Part shown: positions 1 to 14,134 of the stretch, piece by piece
Position numbering within the stretch: the first letter of the stretch is position 1
Layout of the letters: each line of letters opens with the position of its first letter
Source: Chondrilla cf. caribensis
Lineage: Eukaryota; Porifera; Demospongiae; Chondrillida; Chondrillidae
Direction: 5' to 3'
DNA: 64,000 nt
Assembly (NCBI GenBank): GCA_964020155.1
Contig: OZ026554.1
Location: forward strand, 5,450,327 to 5,514,326
The notes under the pieces: model-generated
What the model was told of the DNA's origin: nothing
What the model saw: the letters and a program-made list of their open reading frames with translations, nothing else
Database searches by the model: none
Program-made: the position numbers and the translations under genes

Positions 1-780
1 TCAAGCATTTGACGGTTCAAGCATTACAACTATACACATGAACCAGCAGAGAACAAAATGACTCCTTAGCTAGAGGAATAAAGTAGGAGATACAAGTGGA
101 ATGATACTCTTTACAACTTACAATGTTAGAATTGCTAATTGCACATCCATGTTGGTTGATTTAATTGGCCTGTTACCTTGAGCAGCGAAAGGATAGTCTG
201 AAGGAATTGAAGTTGGACCTCCTCTACAATGTGGACTGACTTGAAAAACATGAGAGGTATTGTGTTGAAGCAGAACACAAAACACTATCACATTTTCCTT
301 TATTCGTGTACGTGGACGTTATATTTTATTATTCCATTTGTGTATAGCTTATATTTGATTGAAATGCTTCATAATATCATCGAGTTTAAACTTACATGGT
401 CTGTTACCCTGGTTTATCAAGATGGTCAGGTGTGATTCACAATGTATGGGGGAGAATAGGACAATAACCTAACGACCATCTGGTGAAACTATTCAAGTGG
501 CAGAGGGGTGGGTCCAGCTATTTTTTTCACCAGCTATTCTCTCCCATATGTAGGCAGAAACACACTGAGAACTAAATTCTGAAACACGTAGAATCTTCTC
601 ACTTGGCCAGTAGCACTAGTTATTCCAGATGGTGTTATGGGGTCATTCTGATCATAGCCCACACTTTACAAACATCATACAAAATAGAGTTAGACAGCTC
701 ATGGCAGAGGGGTGAGTTGAGCTGGTATATAGTCCAGACTTAGCTTTGGTCAGGAACTAAATATTGAAATACTCCCTATC
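1..780. repeat. degenerate satellite-related DNA, no gene seen
   Basis: No supported gene. Fragments resemble the arrays that follow, for example an AATGTATGGGGGAGAATAGG stretch near 440 and a degenerate unit with a GTGGCAGAGGGGTG-like core near 500 and 700. The only open frame (229-435) has no family features. Confidence 0.5.
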
Positions 781-2170
781 TCCATACGTTGTCTGTAACC
801 TTAGCTACATTCGGAGGTGCTTAATATTGTTTCAATGTATGGGAGAGTATAGGATTATTTAAATAAATGCTAAACACCTTGCATAACTCACATCAACATG
901 ATATTTTTACCAGACCTAGCTGATGGCATGGACTAACTTCTGAAACAATTCCCATCTCAATACATGTACCATCACCTTAGCTACATTTGGAGGTGCTTAA
1001 TATTGTTTCCATGTATGGGAGAGAATGGGAGAAATAAACGCTAAGCACCTTCTTGCATATCTCATGCAAAAATGGGCGTGTCACCCTGATATTTTTACCT
1101 GACTTTACCTGACTAACTTCTGAAATAATTCCCATCTCAATACATGGATTGTAACCTTAGCTACATTCGGAGGTGCTTAATATTGTTTCAATGTATGGAA
1201 GAGAATAGGAGAAATAAATGCTAAGCACCTTCTTGCATATCTCATGCAAAAATGGGCGTGTCACCCTGATATTTTTACCAGACCTAGCTGTTGGCATGGA
1301 CTAACTTCTGAAACAATTCCCATCTCAATACATGTACCATCACCTTAGCTACATTTGGAGGTGCTTAATATTGTTTCCATGTATGGAAGAGAATAGGAGA
1401 AATAAATGCTAAGCACCTTCTTGCATATCTCATGCAAAAATGGGCGTGTCACCCTGATATTTTTACCAGACCTAGCTGTTGGCATGGACTAACTTCTAAA
1501 ATAATTCCCATCTCAATACGTGTACCATCAGCTTAGCTACATTCGGAGGTGCTTAATATTGTTTCAATGTATGGGAGAGAATGGGAGAAATAAACGCTAA
1601 GCACCTTCTTGCATATCTCATGCAAAAATGGGCGTGTCACCCTGATATTTTTACCAGATCTAGCTGTTGGCATGGACTAACTTCTGAAACAATTCCCATC
1701 TCAATAGGTGGCCTGTAACCTCAGTTACATTCGGAGGTGCTTATTATTGTTTCAATGTATGGAAGAGAATGGGAGAAATAAACGCTAAGCACCTTCTTAC
1801 ATATCTCATGCAAAAATGGGCGTGTCACCCTGATATTTTTACCAGACCTAGCTGTTGGCATGACTAACATCTGAAACAAGTCCCATCTCAATACATGTAT
1901 TGTAACCTTAGCTACATTCGGAGGTGCTTAATATTGTTTCCATGTATGGGAGAGAATGGGAGAAATAAATGCTAAGCACCTTCTTGCATATCTCATGCAA
2001 AAATGGGCGTGTCACCCTGATATTTTTACCAGACCTAGCTGATGGCATGACTAACATCTGAAACAATTCCCATCTCAATACGTGTACCATCACTTTAGCT
2101 ACATTCGGAGGTGCTTAATATTGTTTCAATGTATGGGAGAGAATGGGAGAAATAAACGCTAAGCACCTTC
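781..2170. repeat. satellite array A, about 187-bp unit, 8 copies
   Basis: The core GGAGGTGCTTAATATTGTTT recurs with small changes near 812, 989, 1170, 1353, 1543, 1732, 1919 and 2106, a period of about 187 bp. Each unit continues with a TATGGGAGAGAATGGGAG stretch, then TAAGCACCTTCTTGCATATC, then a GGGCGTGTCACCCTGATAT stretch. GGTGCTTA and TAAGCACC are inverted copies about 50 bp apart, so every unit can form a stem. No coding capacity. Confidence 0.9.
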
Positions 2171-5040
2171 TTTGTGTGCTTTGTAACCCTTGTTATTCTA
2201 GGTGGTGCTATGACCAAATTTTGGCCATTGCACCACGCTAGGCACCATCCTGCATAGCTCGTGGGAGAGGGGGCGTGTCAAGCTGATATTTTCACCTAAT
2301 CTAGCTGGGGATGTGAGCTGAGCTATGAAACATTTCCCATCTCTTTATGTGCTTTGTAACTCTTGCTATTCTAGGTGGTGCTATGGCCAAATTTTGGCCA
2401 TTACACCACAGTCAATGTATGGGAGAGAATAGGAGAAAAACCTTAGCACCATCTTGCATAGCTCGTGGGAGAGGGGGCGTGTCAAGCTAATATTTCAACA
2501 AATCTAGCTGGGGATATTAGCTTAGTTATGAAACACTTTCCAACTCTTTGTGTGCTTAGTAACCCTTGTTATTCTAGGTGGTGCTATGGCCAAATTTTGG
2601 CCGGTGCACCACACTTAGCACCATCTTGCATAGCTCGTGGGAGAGGGGGCGTGGCAAGCTGATATTTTCAATTAATCTAGCTGGGGATATGAGCTTAGTT
2701 ATGAAACACTTCCCATCTCTTTGTGTGCTTTGTAACTCTTGTTATTCAAGGTGGTGCTATAGCCAAATTTTGGCCAAGCACCACAGTCAATGTACGTATG
2801 GGGGAAAATAGGGAAAAAATGCACTTAGCACCATCCTGCATATCTCGTGGGAGATGGGGCATGTCGCCCTGATATTGTCAACAAATCTAGTTGGAGATGT
2901 GAACTAAGTTATGAAACACTTCCCATCACTTTGTGTTCTCTGTAACCCTTGTTATTCAAGGTGGTGCTATGGCCAAATTTTGGCCATAGCACCATCCTGC
3001 ATATCTCGTGGGAGAGGGGGCGTGTCACCCTGATATTTTCAACAAATCTAGTTGGAGATGTGAACTAAGTTATGAAACACTCCCCATCACTTTGTGTGCT
3101 CTGTAACCCTTGTTATTCAAGGTGGTGCTATGGCCAAATTTTGGCCATAGCACCACAGTTAATGTATGGGGGAGAATAGGGAAAAATACACTTAGCACCA
3201 TCCTGCATATCTTGTGGGAGAGGGGGCGTGTCGCCCTGATATTTTCAACAAATCTAGTTGGAGATGTGAACTAAGTTATGAAACACTTCTCATCACTTTG
3301 TGTTCTCTGTAACCCTTGTTATTCAAGGTGGTGCTATGGCCAAATTTTGGCCATAGCACCACAGTCAATGTATGGGGGAGAATAGGGAAAAATACACTTA
3401 GCACCATCCTGCATATCTTGTGGGAGAGGGGGCGTGTCGCCCTGATATTTTCAACAAATCTAGTTGGAGATGTGAACTAAGTTATGAAACACTTCCCATC
3501 ACTTTGTGTGCTCTGTAACCCTTGTTATTCAAGGTGGTGCTATGGCCAAATTTTGGCCATAGCACCATCCTGCATATCTCGTGGGAGAGGGGGCGTGTCA
3601 CCCTGATATTTTCAACAAATCTAGTTGGAGATGTGCACTAAGTTATGAAACACTTCCCGTCACTTTGTGTTCTCTGTAACCCTTGTTATTCAAGGTGGTG
3701 CTATGGCCAAATTTTGGCCATAGCACCATCCTGCATATCTCGTGGGAGAGGGGGCGTGTCGCCCTGATATTTTCAACAAATCTAGTTGGAGATGTGAACT
3801 AAGTTATGAAACACTTCCCATCGCTTTGTGTGCTCTGTAACCCTTGTTATTCAAGGTGGTGCTATGGCCAAATTTTGGCCATAGCACCATCCTGCATATC
3901 TCGTGGGAGAGGGGGCGTGTCACCCTGATATTTTCAACAAATCTAGTTGGAGATGTGCACTAAGTTATGAAACACTTCCCGTCACTTTGTGTTCTCTGTA
4001 ACCCTTGTTATTCAAGGTGGTGCTATGGCCAAATTTTGGCCATAGCACCACAGTCAATGTATGGGGGAGAATAGGGAAAAATACACTTAGCACCATCCTG
4101 CATATCTTGTGGGAGAGGGGGCGTGTCGCCCTGATATTTTCAACAAATCTATTTGGAGATGTGAACTAAGTTATGAAACACTTCTCATCACTTTGTGTTC
4201 TCTGTAACCCTTGTTATTCAAGGTGGTGCTATGGCCAAATTTTGGCCATAGCACCATCCTGCATATCTCGTGGGAGAGGGGGCGTGTCACCCTGATATTT
4301 TCAATAAATCTAGTTGGAGATGTGAACTAAGTTATGAAACACTTCCCATCACTTTGTGTGCTCTGTAACCCTTGTTATTCAAGGTGGTGCTATGGCCAAA
4401 TTTTGGCCATAGCACCACAGTCAATGTATGGGGGAGAATAGGGAAAAAATACACTTAGCACCATCCTGCTTATCTTGTGGGAGAGGGGGCGTGTCGCCCT
4501 GATATTTTCAACAAATCTAGTTGGAGATGTGAACTAAGTTATGAAACACTTCCCATCACTTTGTGTGCTCTGTAACCCTTGTTATTCAAGGTGGTGCTAT
4601 GGCCAAATTTTGGCCATAGCACCATCCTGCATATCTCGTGGGAGAGGGGGCGTGTCACCCTGATATTTTCAACAAATCTAGTTGGAGATGTGAACTAAGT
4701 TATGAAACACTTCCCATCTCTTTGTGTGCTTTGTAACCCTTGTTATTCAAGGTAGTGCTATGGCCAAATTTTGGCCATAGCACCATCCTGCATATCTCGT
4801 GGGAGAGGGGGCGTGTTGCCCTGATATTTTCAACAAATCTAGTTGGAGATGTGAACTAAGTTATGAAACACTTCCCATCTCTTTGTGTGCTTTGTAACCC
4901 TTGTTATTCAAGGTGGTGCTATGGCCAAATTTTGGCCATTGCACCACAGTCAATGTATGGGAGAGAATAGGAGAAAAACCTTAGCACCATCTTGCATAGC
5001 TCGTGGGAGAGGGGGCATGTCACCCTGATATTTTCACCAG
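2171..5040. repeat. satellite array B, about 205-bp and 160-bp units with a central palindrome
   Basis: About 16 units share the palindrome TGGTGCTATGGCCAAA-T-TTTGGCCATAGCACCA. This is followed either by a 45-bp segment (long unit) or directly by ATCCTGCATATCTCGTGGGA (short unit). The rest (GGGCGTGTCACCCTGATAT, TTGGAGATGTGAACTAAGTT, CTGTAACCCTTGTTATTCAA) is common to all. The segment order matches array A, so the two families look related. ORFs here are accidental. Confidence 0.92.
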
Positions 5041-5500
5041 TCCTAGATGATGGCATGGACTAACCTCTGAAACAATTCCCATCTCAATATGTGCCATGTA
5101 AGCTTAGCTACATTTGGAGGTGCTTAATATTTTTTTCAATATTATGGGAGGGGGATAGGAGAAATAAACGCTAAGCACCTTCTTGTATATTTCATGCAAA
5201 ATGGGGCTTGTCAACATGATAATTTTACCAGAAATAACTGATGGCATGGACTAACATCTGAAATAATTCCCATCTCAATACGTGGAGTGTAACCTTAGCT
5301 ACTTTCAGAGGTGCTTAATACTTTTTCAATGTATGGGAGAGAATAGGAGAAATAAATGCTAAGCACCTTCTTGCATATCTCATGCAAAAAGGGGCTTGTC
5401 AACATGATATTTTTACCAGACCTAGCTGATAGCATGGACTAACCTCTCAAACAATTCCCATCTCAATTCGTGAACTGTAATCTTAGCTACAGAGAATAGG
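5041..5500. repeat. return of array A units, more diverged
   Basis: At least two diverged array A units recur (GGAGGTGCTTAATATTTTTT near 5115, AGAGGTGCTTAATACTTTTT near 5310) after the array B block. Array B therefore sits inside or between array A sequence. Confidence 0.8.
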
Positions 5501-6090
5501 AGAGGTACACTTTATAGACCTCCTATTGACCACCACATTTACATTCTGTGTTTAGTCACTACACGCTGGCCAGAGTCCATATCAAACTTAACAACACAAA
5601 TGCCGATGCATGCACACCCTCCAGTATGGGCTACAGACCTCATGGATGCATATACATACTCCTGAAGTTGCTACGGACCTGGCAGTGACCAACAAATTAT
5701 GTTTTGTTGTCGATCACAAAGGGCTCCCCAGTGTACATATTGTACATATACGTAACTATATATCTACCTTGTATATTCCAACATAAGTGCTATAGACCTC
5801 ATGTTGACTGCCCAGGTAATTTTACATTCTGTTTCTGGTTACTACAGACTGCCCAGTGTCCATATCCAACTTGACAACACAAATCCGGATGCATCCACTT
5901 CCTCTTGAATGTTCTACAGACCTTGTGGCCGGTGACCAGTCAGAAAATATCAAACTTTATTGCTGGTCGATCACCATGGCCTCTCCAATGTCCATGTGAT
6001 CATAGCATGAATTCTGAGACGTGCACACCCACCTGGAGGTGCTACAGACCTCGCGGTGACCAACGAGATATGCTTTGTTGTTGGTCAAAA
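5501..6090. repeat. diverged tandem duplication of about 275 bp
   Basis: Two related copies share the same landmarks in the same order: TATAGACCTC near 5513 and 5790, TTTACATTCTGT near 5540 and 5821, TGTCCATATC-like text near 5575 and 5858, ACAACACAAAT near 5591 and 5876, and GGCTCCCCA near 5720 and 6091. Region 6090-6558 is AT-rich and holds only the presumed 3' end of the gene to the right. Confidence 0.65.
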
Positions 6091-6487
6091 AGGCTCCCCA
6101 ATTACATACATACTTATAATAATGCATACATATGGGTGGTGGTGGAGTAAAGCTAATCACCTTGCATAAGCCAGTGGAGTGGGGGGATTTCCACCTGATA
6201 ATTTACCAGACCAAGCAGGTGGTGAGAACAAATTATGAAACAATCCCCATCTTTGTACTTTGCCTGCAACCTTATATACCTACATTTGGAATTGCTTAAC
6301 ATTATCATACGTAATACGTACGTATTAACCCTTATATCACAGCTATAACAATCTCTGTATTATAATAATTACACTTATTACTCATGTAATTAAGTACATA
6401 AAGTGCTTACTTGGACACTATATTACATAATAGCTATTTGGCATTCTTATTACAATACATAATAAAAATAATAATAATGATACATGC

Positions 6488-6493
6488 TTTATT
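6488..6493 (-). terminator. poly(A) signal (AATAAA on minus strand)
   Basis: TTTATT on the plus strand reads AATAAA on the minus strand. It lies 66 bases past the stop codon of the MVB12-like gene. Confidence 0.45.
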
Positions 6494-6558
6494 TAAGACA
6501 CATTAATATGAAGGGTGCATAAAAACATCAAATGGTTTAAAGACTCTTTTTTGACATG

Positions 6559-9472
<2,914 letters not shown>

Positions 9473-9603
9473 CTTTAACACTTCTTTTAGAGATCGTTGA
9501 GACGATTTTGGCAGTGTAGCTACGGCCTACCGACTCAGTACGGCTTTTATACAGGTATGCATAATACAGACATGACGTGCTGACGTCATCGAGTACAACT
9601 AAA
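9473..9603. promoter_or_regulatory. bidirectional promoter, MVB12-like / BtpA-family
   Basis: Only 131 bp separate the two divergent start codons. The interval holds a perfect CRE palindrome, TGACGTCA, at 9581-9588, with a second TGACGT-like half site just before it. Confidence 0.6.
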
Positions 9604-12032
9604 ATGGCTGCAGCTACTAATTGCAGACCTTTCTTATCCCTGTTGAAGAGGAGCCGCGGACTCGTCATAGGAATGGTCCACTTACAAGCATTACCAGGTT
9701 AACCTTTTTGTTTGCTATTTAGGGGAACGGTTCACTCTCTTATAACTCTTTCCATGCTTGTAGTTTAGAGTGTCTATGGTGTATGTATAATGTTATGAAT
9801 GAAATCAGTTCTATTCTATTCAATGGTCAGTGTTTTAATTACATTAATTACCCTTGTGATCCCTTTTAATTTCCTTAGTTTTGTTATTTTTGGCTTTATA
9901 TTATTAGTTTCATTCGATTGTCTTATCTTTTAGGTTCTCCTCGGCATAAGCTTTCTCTGGATGGGATTGTTGACTTAGCTTTGAAGGAAGTGTCTATCTA
10001 TAAAGACCACAAAGTAGTAGGTGAAGAATTTGGATGCACTACAATCTGTATGTGATATGTTGCCATGCACATGCATACTGTCAGACATGTTACTCTACAT
10101 GCGACATCGGATATGTTACTCTACATGTGACATTGGATATGTTACTCTACATGCAACATCGGATATGTTACTCTACATGTGACATCGGATATGTTACTCT
10201 ACATGCGACATCGGATATGTTACTCTACATGCGACATCAGATATGGTACTCTACATGCGACATCAGATATGGTACTCTACATGTGACATGATATGTTGCT
10301 CTATAGTCTACCATGAGGTATGTTACTGCACTCACTACCGTCATATCTAGTATGCTGCGTCATAGTAGTCACCCATTGGGGTATTGGTTTGAATCAATGT
10401 GGGTACCCCTAACAGATCATATCCACGACAGTGACGTTCGTGTGTTTGATATTACAGGATTGTGTACTGATTGAGAACATGCACGATCGTCCGTATCTCA
10501 ATGGGCGTGTCGGCCCAGAAGTTGTTGCTGCTATGACTGCTGTTGGGAGAGAGGTGAAGAGGGTGTTCCCTGACACACCATTCGGCGTGCAAGTATTAGC
10601 TGGTTAGTTGGCAATCTCCAACTCTTCTCTCATCACATACAGTGTTCTCTATACTAAAGTTCGGGCATTATGAAGTGAATATGTATCACACACACTTGTT
10701 CCTGAATATGTAGCTGTCTCGCATTTAACATTAGTTTTAAAGTCCCTGATATCCTCAAATTATTTTTGGCAATAATTTTGTTAACTTGTGTAGGGTGTAA
10801 TTTTGAGGCATTGGCTATTGCCATGGCAACAGGCGGTTCTTTTATCCGAGCAGAAGGTTTTGTATACTCCCATGTGGCTGACGAGGGGTGGATTGACTCA
10901 TCTGCTGGAGAGTTGCTCCGATACAGAAGAAGAGTGGGGGCAGACACTGTTTCTATATTGACAGACATAAAGAAAAAACACAGGTACTGTTAGCAGTGTA
11001 CCCTGTGTGTTCACGGAATGGGCGCACACTGTGTATATACTAGTGTTGGGTAATATACTGCTGTTTGTATTTATTAATGATATCTGTAGGATATTGACAC
11101 ATTGTTGTGTATGTTGAATCAATATCGATCTCAGTATGGTAACTCTATGACTATAGACTGTCTAGGTGTGCTACAGCAGTGATAAAGTGATGATCATTGC
11201 GTCTCTGCTGCATGCCTAGGCATCATCCATATACACTGGAACCTCTCTATTAAGGACACTTTGGGACCTTAATTTTAGTCCTTAATACAGAGGTTTCCTT
11301 AATTCAGAGGTCACTTAATATACCACAGTACTAGACTGGGACACAGAATGGTGTCCTCATTACAGAGGTTTCCACATTTGAGAGGTTTGTAATAGAGAGG
11401 TTCCACTGTAGATCTATGGCTAGGTCAATAGAGAGATGTTGAAATGTGTGTGCAAGCATCATAGTTTGAGTGACAAGCTAGAGAATATCATGATATTTAG
11501 TCATATCAATTTAGTTGAATACTGTCAAGTGGACAGCACCCAGCACTAATGTATATGTACGTGTATGCACAAAGTGTTTATAGGAACTGGTTATTACTTC
11601 ATATATGTACATACCTGCATGTGTGTAGTACTTGTAGATACTGTGTTTGAATGTATGTACGTGTGTAGATTTTACAACATCTCTTTCGTACATGTACATA
11701 GCTCCCATGCTGTCACATCAGATGTTAGTCTTGGGGAAACAGCCAAAGCAGCCGAGTTTTTTCTAAGTGACGGTGTCATTATCACAGGAAGTGCTACTGG
11801 TGACCCGGTCAAAAAGGATGACCTCATTGAAGTTAGAAGTGCCACATCTCTCCCAGTTGTTCTGGGCTCAGGGGTCAGCGAAAACAATGTTGAAATGTAC
11901 ATGGATGCTAATGGCTTTATTGTAGGGTCTCATTTCAAAGAGGATGGTCTGTGGTACAATCCTGTGGATCCAGCCAGTGTTAGAACATTGATGGACAAGA
12001 TACACGCAATTAGATCATCACACCATAACTGA
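9604..12032 (+). CDS. BtpA-family (TIM-barrel) protein
   Basis: Five exons, 9604-9697, 9934-10016, 10458-10602, 10794-10983 and 11702-12032, give 280 aa in one frame. The protein matches the BtpA/SgcQ family: GMVHLQALPGSPRH near the start, DCVLIENMHDRPY, GVQVLAGCNFEALAIA, GGSFIRAEGF, DVSLGETAKAAEFF, DGVIITGSATGD, LPVVLGSGVSENNVEMYMD and FIVGSHFKEDGLWYNPVD. BtpA was named for photosystem I stability in cyanobacteria; homologues occur in archaea and some animals (C. elegans F13E9.13), where the role is unknown. The start AAAATGGCTGC is the first ATG and fits Kozak/TISU context. Intron 4 carries a MITE. A mitochondrial role cannot be judged from sequence. Confidence 0.88.
10084..10290. repeat. 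26-bp minisatellite, about 8 copies
   Basis: Unit GACATCGGATATGTTACTCT plus ACATGC/TGT, in intron 2 of the BtpA-family gene. The open frame across it is a by-product. Confidence 0.92.
11232..11410. mobile_element. pogo/Tigger-like MITE
   Basis: About 180 bp bounded by inverted repeats: left CACTGGAACCTCTCTATTA, right TAATAGAGAGGTTCCACTG (one mismatch), flanked by TA on both sides. The interior repeats the words 'cctta...acagaggt' in both orientations. CAGTGGAACCTCTCTA-type ends are known from Tc1/mariner-pogo MITEs of invertebrates. It is non-coding and lies in intron 4 of the BtpA-family gene. Confidence 0.75.
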
Positions 12033-12567
12033 GTAGATAGTCCCAGTGATGCATATCAAGTGTTTCATGTGTGAATTGTACCTTTGCCAACAAATTGTCA
12101 GTGTTTCCTACTGTAGAACCTTTCAAGCGTTACCTTAGCTACCATTGGTGCATGTCAGGAACTGTATTCAGGGATGCCCATACATTCCTCACACTTGGTT
12201 ATTGTGTTAAATCATGCGTTGTTGCATCATCTCACAGGTTATTCTATACTAACAGTGAATACTGCCTTCCTGTAGGAATGTAGTCCATTCTCATATTATT
12301 GTTATTACAAACCTGGATTAGCCACACCATGTGCACATAATATGCGCAATCACCTTATATGTGTTATGTATATTATGCACGAAATGTGGTTGAAGATAAC
12401 GTCCAATTTTTCTTATCAATACAATATTTCTAAGTCCCTTGTAAAAGAGCAGTTAGTACTTACAAAAATACACTCTTATATGTAATAACTTATAATAATG
12501 GGGTAAAAAGTATTGGGAAGTGTTACTACTGGTAATGGTTACAAGGGAAAGTATACAAGACATGTTA
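12033..12567. other. convergent 3' region
   Basis: Holds the 3' UTRs of the BtpA-family gene (+) and the TP53INP homologue (-). No further gene, RNA or clear repeat was seen. Confidence 0.6.
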
Positions 12568-13272
12568 TCAGCGGCGGCGTGGCTGGAACACATGCCATTG
12601 CTGTCTTGACTTCTTAGCCTGCTTGTTAGGTTTACGTCCGTTGTGACGTTTAAGAGCCTTCCTGGTTAGCCTGGGTATCTTTGCTTCACTTTCCCTGATC
12701 TTGTCTTTGGTGTTCAGTTTCTGAGTGGAGGTAGGACTCTTCCAGAGTCTGCCATGACTCACTCGTCTATGGACTAGTTGCTGATGACTGGGCTCTTTAG
12801 GAACGGGAAATTCGACGCGTTCCTGTACGTCACTGGTAGTGACCTCAAAGTTGGCATCCACTCTATGATGGTACACCGACATACTTGGGTGCTCAATCAG
12901 AAGGTTCTCTAGCGAGCCTATTTCGCTAACTGGGTCATTCCTCGTCAGACAGGAAGGTGGAGTGATAATCCAAGATTCTCCAGAGTCTGATACAACGTCC
13001 GAGTCTTGCGAGGTGGTTGAAACAATGTGTCCTTGACCTTATCATAGAGAAGGATGAACAAAATGGCATTTTTCAATAAACGTAGATACGTAACTTTAGA
13101 CAGTACAGTATCCTACACGGGTATATGGCTCACTTGGAGAAGACTTCTCGATTAGAACCCAGTCGTCTTCTTTGTTAAAAGGTTGGTTGTCAAGGATTTC
13201 AAATCCGTCGTCTCGTTCTTTTTCCGGAGATTTTTCCGAGTTCCAGAGCCACTGGGTGATGTACGGAAGCAT
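12568..13272 (-). CDS. TP53INP / DOR family protein
   Basis: Two exons, 13134-13272 and 12568-13037, give 202 aa (human TP53INP1/2 are 240/220 aa). Near residue 38 the acidic motif KEDDWVLIEK matches the LC3-interacting region (D/E-D-E-W-I/V-L-V/I) of TP53INP proteins. A central block holds ESWIITPPSCL and then LENLLIEHPSMSVY, both hallmarks of the family. The C-terminus is very basic (LTRKALKRHNGRKPNKQAKK, ending in RRR), as expected for the nuclear/nucleolar signal. TP53INP proteins act in stress-induced transcription and autophagy, shuttling between nucleus and autophagosomes. The gene is divergent from cyclin E and shares its upstream region. The start is the first ATG before the conserved acidic block. 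Confidence 0.9.
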
Positions 13273-13979
13273 TTTCTTGGGTACTGTTCTATTTCTATAG
13301 TACTAGGGGTGTCTGGGTTAGGGTAAAATTTCAAAATTTGATTAAAAAAACACTCGTTGTTAAAGTCTTCAATGAGGCTGAGTTCAACAGAAGAGATAAA
13401 AACAGTTCAGAGTCTTCTTCGAGTAACCGGTGTCCCAAGGTCTTTCAAAGTATGCCGCCAATGATTTGTTTACATGCCATTCATTTGCCAGTGGAAGGGC
13501 AGACCGCGGAATCCGATTGGCAGAGCTCCCAGCTGGGTTCCTTACATTTGACCAATCAAATAGTTGACATTGATTTTGGCGGGCCTATTTAAAATGCAGC
13601 GGTTCTAGTTGTGGTAGAACACATTGGAATCAGGCGGTTTTTGTCTTGCTTTTCCTTGGTGAATTTCTGGTTATCTTTCGATTATAAATAGACCAAGTAA
13701 GCCTTTACGTTTAGTTACTAGTTAGTAGGATTCTCGGACTTATCAAATATCAAGTCAACTCTAGGTGGTCTTTAGATTTGTTCCCTCACTAATCGTCATC
13801 CACGCTAAATAATCCGTACCATGCGTGTCCGGCCTGCTAAATGACGGCTGAGCTCCTCGATCGAGGCCTTCTTTACTATTGTTCCTGTCAGACACTTCGG
13901 GGATGTTATTTATACTCTAGCTCGCTTTCATCTCCCAAATGCAGTTTTAACTTTTAGACGATTCTATCTACTTGTTGTG
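13273..13979. promoter_or_regulatory. shared TP53INP / cyclin E promoter with E2F and CCAAT sites
   Basis: An E2F consensus, TTTTGGCGGG, lies at 13574-13583. CCAAT boxes lie at 13516-13520 (as ATTGG) and 13552-13556, and TTTAAA (CHR-like) at 13588-13593. This is the arrangement of cell-cycle promoters and fits the cyclin E gene to the right. The ORF at 13338-13592 has no family features and overlaps these sites. Confidence 0.6.
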
Positions 13980-14134
13980 ATGGATGCACGTAAGCAAAGG
14001 CGAACAAGAAAGAGATACACTACCAAAAGTCGATTGGACTCAATGGCTGTCACTGATGTTCGTTCTGTGCATGTTGGTTGTGAGGTTCCGCGAGAGGGCG
14101 TTTTGTTAGAGCCATACGTCTATCTCTACTCCAG

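Noticed and set aside
2465..2811. Small ORFs in satellite array B
   Set aside because: Short, overlapping and tied to the repeat period, with stops in other copies.
13338..13592. 84-aa ORF upstream of cyclin E
   Set aside because: Overlaps the E2F and CCAAT elements and shows no domain or splice continuation.
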